A stretch of 64,000 bases of DNA from Solenopsis invicta (lineage: Eukaryota; Arthropoda; Insecta; Hymenoptera; Formicidae). The translations under genes were made by a program, and so were the position numbers. The notes below the pieces were generated by a model. The model searched no databases and was not told the origin of the DNA. It saw only the letters and a program-made list of their open reading frames with translations. This document shows, piece after piece, positions 56,001-64,000 of this stretch. The stretch spans positions 29,072,124-29,136,123 of the forward strand of contig NC_052667.1 of the NCBI RefSeq assembly GCF_016802725.1, given 5' to 3'. Each line of letters begins with the position of its first letter. The first letter of the stretch is position 1.

Positions 56001-59000
56001 CCAGGCCAGGCCAGGCCAGGCCAGGCCAGGCCAGGCCAGGCCAGGCCAGGCCAGGCCAGGCCAGGCCAGGCCAGGCCAGGCCAGGCCAGGCCAGGCCAGG
56101 CCAGGCCAGGCCAGGCCAGGCCAGGCCAGGCCAGGCCAGGCCAGGCCAGGCCAGGCCAGGCCAGGCCAGGCCAGGCCAGGCCAGGCCAGGCCAGGCCAGG
56201 CCAGGCCAGGCCAGGCCAGGCCAGGCCAGGCCAGGCCAGGCCAGGCCAGGCCAGGCCAGGCCAGGCCAGGCCAGGCCAGGCCAGGCCAGGCCAGGCCAGG
56301 CCAGGCCAGGCCAGGCCAGGCCAGGCCAGGCCAGGCCAGGCCAGGCCAGGCCAGGCCAGGCCAGGCCAGGCCAGGCCAGGCCAGGCCAGGCCAGGCCAGG
56401 CCAGGCCAGGCCAGGCCAGGCCAGGCCAGGCCAGGCCAGGCCAGGCCAGGCCAGGCCAGGCCAGGCCAGGCCAGGCCAGGCCAGGCCAGGCCAGGCCAGG
56501 CCAGGCCAGGCCAGGCCAGGCCAGGCCAGGCCAGGCCAGGCCAGGCCAGGCCAGGCCAGGCCAGGCCAGGCCAGGCCAGGCCAGGCCAGGCCAGGCCAGG
56601 CCAGGCCAGGCCAGGCCAGGCCAGGCCAGGCCAGGCCAGGCCAGGCCAGGCCAGGCCAGGCCAGGCCAGGCCAGGCCAGGCCAGGCCAGGCCAGGCCAGG
56701 CCAGGCCAGGCCAGGCCAGGCCAGGCCAGGCCAGGCCAGGCCAGGCCAGGCCAGGCCAGGCCAGGCCAGGCCAGGCCAGGCCAGGCCAGGCCAGGCCAGG
56801 CCAGGCCAGGCCAGGCCAGGCCAGGCCAGGCCAGGCCAGGCCAGGCCAGGCCAGGCCAGGCCAGGCCAGGCCAGGCCAGGCCAGGCCAGGCCAGGCCAGG
56901 CCAGGCCAGGCCAGGCCAGGCCAGGCCAGGCCAGGCCAGGCCAGGCCAGGCCAGGCCAGGCCAGGCCAGGCCAGGCCAGGCCAGGCCAGGCCAGGCCAGG
57001 CCAGGCCAGGCCAGGCCAGGCCAGGCCAGGCCAGGCCAGGCCAGGCCAGGCCAGGCCAGGCCAGGCCAGGCCAGGCCAGGCCAGGCCAGGCCAGGCCAGG
57101 CCAGGCCAGGCCAGGCCAGGCCAGGCCAGGCCAGGCCAGGCCAGGCCAGGCCAGGCCAGGCCAGGCCAGGCCAGGCCAGGCCAGGCCAGGCCAGGCCAGG
57201 CCAGGCCAGGCCAGGCCAGGCCAGGCCAGGCCAGGCCAGGCCAGGCCAGGCCAGGCCAGGCCAGGCCAGGCCAGGCCAGGCCAGGCCAGGCCAGGCCAGG
57301 CCAGGCCAGGCCAGGCCAGGCCAGGCCAGGCCAGGCCAGGCCAGGCCAGGCCAGGCCAGGCCAGGCCAGGCCAGGCCAGGCCAGGCCAGGCCAGGCCAGG
57401 CCAGGCCAGGCCAGGCCAGGCCAGGCCAGGCCAGGCCAGGCCAGGCCAGGCCAGGCCAGGCCAGGCCAGGCCAGGCCAGGCCAGGCCAGGCCAGGCCAGG
57501 CCAGGCCAGGCCAGGCCAGGCCAGGCCAGGCCAGGCCAGGCCAGGCCAGGCCAGGCCAGGCCAGGCCAGGCCAGGCCAGGCCAGGCCAGGCCAGGCCAGG
57601 CCAGGCCAGGCCAGGCCAGGCCAGGCCAGGCCAGGCCAGGCCAGGCCAGGCCAGGCCAGGCCAGGCCAGGCCAGGCCAGGCCAGGCCAGGCCAGGCCAGG
57701 CCAGGCCAGGCCAGGCCAGGCCAGGCCAGGCCAGGCCAGGCCAGGCCAGGCCAGGCCAGGCCAGGCCAGGCCAGGCCAGGCCAGGCCAGGCCAGGCCAGG
57801 CCAGGCCAGGCCAGGCCAGGCCAGGCCAGGCCAGGCCAGGCCAGGCCAGGCCAGGCCAGGCCAGGCCAGGCCAGGCCAGGCCAGGCCAGGCCAGGCCAGG
57901 CCAGGCCAGGCCAGGCCAGGCCAGGCCAGGCCAGGCCAGGCCAGGCCAGGCCAGGCCAGGCCAGGCCAGGCCAGGCCAGGCCAGGCCAGGCCAGGCCAGG
58001 CCAGGCCAGGCCAGGCCAGGCCAGGCCAGGCCAGGCCAGGCCAGGCCAGGCCAGGCCAGGCCAGGCCAGGCCAGGCCAGGCCAGGCCAGGCCAGGCCAGG
58101 CCAGGCCAGGCCAGGCCAGGCCAGGCCAGGCCAGGCCAGGCCAGGCCAGGCCAGGCCAGGCCAGGCCAGGCCAGGCCAGGCCAGGCCAGGCCAGGCCAGG
58201 CCAGGCCAGGCCAGGCCAGGCCAGGCCAGGCCAGGCCAGGCCAGGCCAGGCCAGGCCAGGCCAGGCCAGGCCAGGCCAGGCCAGGCCAGGCCAGGCCAGG
58301 CCAGGCCAGGCCAGGCCAGGCCAGGCCAGGCCAGGCCAGGCCAGGCCAGGCCAGGCCAGGCCAGGCCAGGCCAGGCCAGGCCAGGCCAGGCCAGGCCAGG
58401 CCAGGCCAGGCCAGGCCAGGCCAGGCCAGGCCAGGCCAGGCCAGGCCAGGCCAGGCCAGGCCAGGCCAGGCCAGGCCAGGCCAGGCCAGGCCAGGCCAGG
58501 CCAGGCCAGGCCAGGCCAGGCCAGGCCAGGCCAGGCCAGGCCAGGCCAGGCCAGGCCAGGCCAGGCCAGGCCAGGCCAGGCCAGGCCAGGCCAGGCCAGG
58601 CCAGGCCAGGCCAGGCCAGGCCAGGCCAGGCCAGGCCAGGCCAGGCCAGGCCAGGCCAGGCCAGGCCAGGCCAGGCCAGGCCAGGCCAGGCCAGGCCAGG
58701 CCAGGCCAGGCCAGGCCAGGCCAGGCCAGGCCAGGCCAGGCCAGGCCAGGCCAGGCCAGGCCAGGCCAGGCCAGGCCAGGCCAGGCCAGGCCAGGCCAGG
58801 CCAGGCCAGGCCAGGCCAGGCCAGGCCAGGCCAGGCCAGGCCAGGCCAGGCCAGGCCAGGCCAGGCCAGGCCAGGCCAGGCCAGGCCAGGCCAGGCCAGG
58901 CCAGGCCAGGCCAGGCCAGGCCAGGCCAGGCCAGGCCAGGCCAGGCCAGGCCAGGCCAGGCCAGGCCAGGCCAGGCCAGGCCAGGCCAGGCCAGGCCAGG

Positions 59001-62000
59001 CCAGGCCAGGCCAGGCCAGGCCAGGCCAGGCCAGGCCAGGCCAGGCCAGGCCAGGCCAGGCCAGGCCAGGCCAGGCCAGGCCAGGCCAGGCCAGGCCAGG
59101 CCAGGCCAGGCCAGGCCAGGCCAGGCCAGGCCAGGCCAGGCCAGGCCAGGCCAGGCCAGGCCAGGCCAGGCCAGGCCAGGCCAGGCCAGGCCAGGCCAGG
59201 CCAGGCCAGGCCAGGCCAGGCCAGGCCAGGCCAGGCCAGGCCAGGCCAGGCCAGGCCAGGCCAGGCCAGGAGCGGCAGGCCGGAGGCCAGGCCAGGCCAG
59301 GCCAGGCCAGGCCAGGCCAGGCCAGGCCAGGCCAGGCCAGGCCGCAGGCCAGGCCAGGCCAGGCCAGGCCAGGCCAGGCCAGGCCAGGCCAGGCCAGGCC
59401 AGGCCAGGCCAGGCCAGGCCAGGCCAGGCCAGGCCAGGCCAGGCCAGGCCAGGCCAGGCCAGGCCAGGCCAGGCCAGGCCAGGCCAGGCCAGGCCAGGCC
59501 AGGCCAGGCCAGGCCAGGCCAGGCCAGGCCAGGCCAGGCCAGGCCAGGCCAGGCCAGGCCAGGCCAGGCCAGGCCAGGCCAGGCCAGGCCAGGCCAGGCC
59601 AGGCCAGGCCAGGCCAGGCCAGGCCAGGCCAGGCCAGGCCAGGCCAGGCCAGGCCAGGCCAGGCCAGGCCAGGCCAGGCCAGGCCAGGCCAGGCCAGGCC
59701 AGGCCAGGCCAGGCCAGGCCAGGCCAGGCCAGGCCAGGCCAGGCCAGGCCAGGCCAGGCCAGGCCAGGCCAGGCCAGGCCAGGCCAGGCCAGGCCAGGCC
59801 AGGCCAGGCCAGGCCAGGCCAGGCCAGGCCAGGCCAGGCCAGGCCAGGCCAGGCCAGGCCAGGCCAGGCCAGGCCAGGCCAGGCCAGGCCAGGCCAGGCC
59901 AGGCCAGGCCAGGCCAGGCCAGGCCAGGCCAGGCCAGGCCAGGCCAGGCCAGGCCAGGCCAGGCCAGGCCAGGCCAGGCCAGGCCAGGCCAGGCCAGGCC
60001 AGGCCAGGCCAGGCCAGGCCAGGCCAGGCCAGGCCAGGCCAGGCCAGGCCAGGCCAGGCCAGGCCAGGCCAGGCCAGGCCAGGCCAGGCCAGGCCAGGCC
60101 AGGCCAGGCCAGGCCAGGCCAGGCCAGGCCAGGCCAGGCCAGGCCAGGCCAGGCCAGGCCAGGCCAGGCCCAGGCCAGGCCAGGCCAGGCCAGGTCAGGC
60201 CAGGCCAGGCCAGGCCAGGCCAGGCCAGGCCAGGCCAGGCCAGGCCAGGCCAGGCCAGGCCAGGCCAGGCCAGGCCAGGCCAGGCCAGGCCAGGCCAGGC
60301 CAGGCCAGGCCAGGCCAGGCCAGGCCAGGCCAGGCCAGGCCAGGCCAGGCCAGGCCAGGCCAGGCCAGGCCAGGCCAGGCCAGGGCCAGGCCAGGCCAGG
60401 CCAGGCCAGGCCAGGCCAGGCCAGGCCAGGCCAGGCCAGGCCAGGCCAGGCCAGGCCAGGCCAGGCCAGGCCAGGCCAGGCCAGGCCAGGCCAGGCCAGG
60501 CCAGGGACGCAGGCCAGGCCAGGCCAGCCAGGCCAGGCCAGGCCAGGCCAGGCCAGGCCAGGCCAGGCCAGGCCAGGCCAGGCCAGGCCAGGCCAGGCCA
60601 GGCCAGGCCAGGCCAGGCCAGGCCAGGCCAGGCCAGGCCAGGCCAGGCCAGGCCAGGCCAGGCCAGGCCAGGCCAGGCCAGGCCAGGCCAGGCCAGGCCA
60701 GGCCAGGCCAGGCCAGGCCAGGCCAGGCCAGGCCAGGCCAGGCCAGGCCAGGCCAGGCCAGGCCAGGCCAGGCCAGGCCAGGCCAGGCCAGGCCAGGCCA
60801 GGCCAGGCCAGGCCAGGCCAGGCCAGGCCAGGCCAGGCCAGGCCAGGCCAGGCCAGGCCAGGCCAGGCCAGGCCAGGCCAGGCCAGGCCAGGCCAGGCCA
60901 GGCCAGGCCAGGCCAGGCCAGGCCAGCGCCAGGCCAGGCCAGGCCAGGCCAGGCCAGGCCAGGCCAGGCCAGGCCAGGCCAGGCCAGGCCAGGCCAGGCC
61001 AGGCCAGGCCAGGCCAGGCCAGGCCAGGCCAGGCCAGGCCAGGCCAGGCCAGGCCAGGCCAGGCCAGGCCAGGCCAGGCCAGGCCAGGCCAGGCCAGGCC
61101 AGGCCAGGCCAGGCCAGGCCAGGCCAGGCCAGGCCAGGCCAGGCCAGGCCAGGCCAGGCCAGGCCAGGCCAGGCCAGGCCAGGCCAGGCCAGGGCCAGGC
61201 CAGGCCAGGCCAGGCCAGGCCAGGCCAGGCCAGGCCAGGCCAGGCCAGGCCAGGCCAGGCCAGGCCAGGCCAGGCCAGGCCAGGCCAGGCCAGGCCAGGC
61301 CAGGCCAGGCCAGGCCAGGCCAGGCCAGGCCAGGCCAGGCCAGGCCAGGCCAGGCCAGGCCAGGCCAGGCCAGGCCAGGCCAGGCCAGGCCAGGCCAGGC
61401 CAGGCCAGGCCAGGCCAGGCCAGGCCAGGCCAGGCCAGGCCAGGCCAGGCCAGGCCAGGCCAGGCCAGGCCAGGCCAGGCCAGGCCAGGCCAGGCCAGGC
61501 CAGGCCAGGCCAGGCCAGGCCAGGCCAGGCCAGGCCAGGCCAGGCCAGGCCAGGCCAGGCCAGGCCAGGCCAGGCCAGGCCAGGCCAGGCCAGGCCAGGC
61601 CAGGCCAGGCCAGGCCAGGCCAGGCCAGGCCAGGCCAGGCCAGGCCAGGCCAGGCCAGGCCAGGCCAGGCCAGGCCAGGCCAGGCCAGGCCAGGCCAGGC
61701 CAGGCCAGGCCAGGCCAGGCCAGGCCAGGCCAGGCCAGGCCAGGCCAGGCCAGGCCAGGCGGCAGGCCAGGCCAGGCTCAGGCCAGGCCAGGCCAGGCCA
61801 GGCCAGGCCAGGCCAGGCCAGGCCAGGCGGCAGGCGGCAGGCCAGGCCAGGCCAGGCCAGGCCAGGCCAGGCCAGGCCAGGCCAGGCCAGGCCAGGCCAG
61901 GCCAGGCCAGGCCAGGCCAGGCCAGGCCAGCGCCAGGCCAGGCCAGGCCAGGCCAGGCCAGGCCAGGCCAGGCCAGGCCAGGCCAGGCGCCAGAAAAGCC

Positions 62001-64000
62001 AGGGCGGCGACACGGCGCAGGGCGCCAGGCCAGGCCAGGCCAGGCCAGGCCAGGCCAGGCCAGGCCAGGCCAGGCCAGGCCAGGCCAGGCCAGGCCAGGC
62101 CAGGCCAGGCCAGGCCAGGCCAGGCCAGGCCAGGCTCGGCCGGCCAGGCCAGGCCAGGCCAGGCCAGGCCAGGCCAGGCCAGGCCAGCCAGGCCAGGCCA
62201 GGCCAGGCCAGGCCAGGCCAGGCCAGGCCAGGCCAGGCCAGGCCAGGCCAGGCCAGGCCAGGCCAGGCCAGGCCAGGCCAGGCCAGGCCAGGCCAGGCCA
62301 GGCCAGGCCAGGCCAGGCCAGGCCAGGCCAGGCCAGGCCAGGCCAGGCCAGGCCAGGCCAGGCCAGGCCAGGCCAGGCCAGGCCAGGCCAGGCCAGGCCA
62401 GGCCAGGCCAGGCCAGGCCAGGCCAGGCCAGGCCAGGCCAGGCCAGGCCAGGCCAGGCCAGGCCAGGCCAGGCCAGGCCAGGCCAGGCCAGGCCAGGCCA
62501 GGCCAGGCCAGGCCAGGCCAGGCCAGGCCAGGCCAGGCCAGGCCAGGCCAGGCCAGGCCAGGCCAGGCCAGGCCAGGCCAGGCCAGGCCAGGCCAGGCCA
62601 GGCCAGGCCAGGCCAGGCCAGGCCAGGCCAGGCCAGGCCAGGCCAGGCCAGGCCAGGCCAGGCCAGGCCAGGCCAGGCCAGGCCAGGCCAGGCCAGGCCA
62701 GGCCAGGCCAGGCCAGGCCAGGCCAGGCCAGGCCAGGCCAGGCCAGGCCAGGCCAGGCCAGGCCAGGCCAGGCCAGGCCAGGCCAGGCCAGGCCAGGCCA
62801 GGCCAGGCCAGGCCAGGCCAGGCCAGGCCAGGCCAGGCCAGGCCAGGCCAGGCCAGGCCAGGCCAGGCCAGGCCAGGCCAGGCCAGGCCAGGCCAGGCCA
62901 GGCCAGGCCAGGCCAGGCCAGGCCAGGCCAGGCCAGGCCAGGCCAGGCCAGGCCAGGCCAGGCCAGGCCAGGCCAGGCCAGGCCAGGCCAGGCCAGGCCA
63001 GGCCAGGCCAGGCCAGGCCAGGCCAGGCCAGGCCAGGCCAGGCCAGGCCAGGCCAGGCCAGGCCAGGCCAGGCCAGGCCAGGCCAGGCCAGGCCAGGCCA
63101 GGCCAGGCCAGGCCAGGCCAGGCCAGGCCAGGCCAGGCCAGGCCAGGCCAGGCCAGGCCAGGCCAGGCCAGGCCAGGCCAGGCCAGGCCAGGCCAGGCCA
63201 GGCCAGGCCAGGCCAGGCCAGGCCAGGCCAGGCCAGGCCAGGCCAGGCCAGGCCAGGCCAGGCCAGGCCAGGCCAGGCCAGGCCAGGCCAGGCCAGGCCA
63301 GGCCAGGCCAGGCCAGGCCAGGCCAGGCCAGGCCAGGCCAGGCCAGGCCAGGCCAGGCCAGGCCAGGCCAGGCCAGGCCAGGCCAGGCCAGGCCAGGCCA
63401 GGCCAGGCCAGGCCAGGCCAGGCCAGGCCAGGCCAGGCCAGGCCAGGCCAGGCCAGGCCAGGCCAGGCCAGGCCAGGCCAGGCCAGGCCAGGCCAGGCCA
63501 GGCCAGGCCAGGCCAGGCCAGGCCAGGCCAGGCCAGGCCAGGCCAGGCCAGGCCAGGCCAGGCCAGGCCAGGCCAGGCCAGGCCAGGCCAGGCCAGGCCA
63601 GGCCAGGCCAGGCCAGGCCAGGCCAGGCCAGGCCAGGCCAGGCCAGGCCAGGCCAGGCCAGGCCAGGCCAGGCCAGGCCAGGCCAGGCCAGGCCAGGCCA
63701 GGCCAGGCCAGGCCAGGCCAGGCCAGGCCAGGCCAGGCCAGGCCAGGCCAGGCCAGGCCAGGCCAGGCCAGGCCAGGCCAGGCCAGGCCAGGCCAGGCCA
63801 GGCCAGGCCAGGCCAGGCCAGGCCAGGCCAGGCCAGGCCAGGCCAGGCCAGGCCAGGCCAGGCCAGGCCAGGCCAGGCCAGGTCAGGCCAGGCCAGGCCA
63901 GGCCAGGCCAGGCCAGGCCAGGCCAGGCCAGGCCAGGCCAGGCCAGGCCAGGCCAGGCCAGGCCAGGCCAGGCCAGGCCAGGCCAGGCCAGGCCAGGCCA
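41065..64000 (+). repeat. CCAGG pentanucleotide satellite, >22.9 kb, runs off the window
   Basis: Roughly 4,580 copies of CCAGG (TGGCC on the other strand). Runs are perfect for kilobases, with isolated breaks at about 44412, 47360, 48915, 50135-50150 and 53491-53495, and a cluster of some twenty between 59270 and 62190, including a non-repeat patch at 61987-62030. Two copies are GGTCA (60195, 63883). The unit has no CpG and no stop codon on either strand, so all six frames are open. The 6,987-aa minus-strand WPGLA frame is therefore an artefact. GGCC in every unit allows extensive hairpins. Confidence 0.98.

Noticed and set aside
41050..62013. 6,987-residue minus-strand open reading frame (WPGLA repeats)
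   Set aside because: The CCAGG unit contains no stop codon in any of six frames and its length is not a multiple of three, so every frame is open. The frame starts in a random interruption and has no promoter, domain or splice context.

Overview
The window is AT-rich insect nuclear DNA, most likely from a hymenopteran and probably an ant. This rests on short-intron genes with insect-type splice sites, a CUB/trypsin protease of the hymenopteran 'venom serine protease 34' type, many fold-back elements of kinds common in ant genomes, and TTAGG units (the ancestral insect telomere repeat) inside the terminal satellite. The species is not determined. Nothing suggests bacterial DNA.

Layout. 1-3352 (+): a facilitated trehalose/sugar transporter (Tret1-like) in five recognised exons; the first codons are uncertain. 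3353-11227: intergenic, AT-rich, with three small inverted-repeat elements and (TC)n microsatellites. 11228-15408 (+): a secreted CUB-domain serine protease in eight exons (the first tentative), with two small elements in its introns. 15409-18782: convergent intergenic space with (GT)n and (TA)n tracts. 18783-25967 (-): a complete KCTD9 orthologue (394 aa, seven exons), whose large introns are largely filled by fold-back elements. 26200-28130: a cluster of small elements, including a precise nested insertion with an 8-bp target duplication.

28130-33240 is a 5.1-kb palindromic structure. Two roughly 960-bp inverted arms flank a 3.2-kb tandem array of a ~107-bp unit. 34430-39434 is a second satellite (~140-bp unit) broken by a solo LTR, a 1,000-bp fold-back transposon and a fragment of the same transposon. 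39435-64000 is a compound simple-satellite domain: a GC hairpin, about 104 copies of a 14-bp unit, a 27-bp stretch with four TTAGG units, and then ~22.9 kb of the pentamer CCAGG running off the window edge.

The three genes are unrelated in function and show no sign of acting together. The part most worth attention is the right 36 kb, a repeat-dominated (possibly subtelomeric) domain in which telomere-like TTAGG sits exactly between the 14-mer and the CCAGG pentamer. The very long open reading frames there are repeat artefacts. All splice junctions, repeat boundaries and copy numbers were read by eye; nothing was searched or computed.
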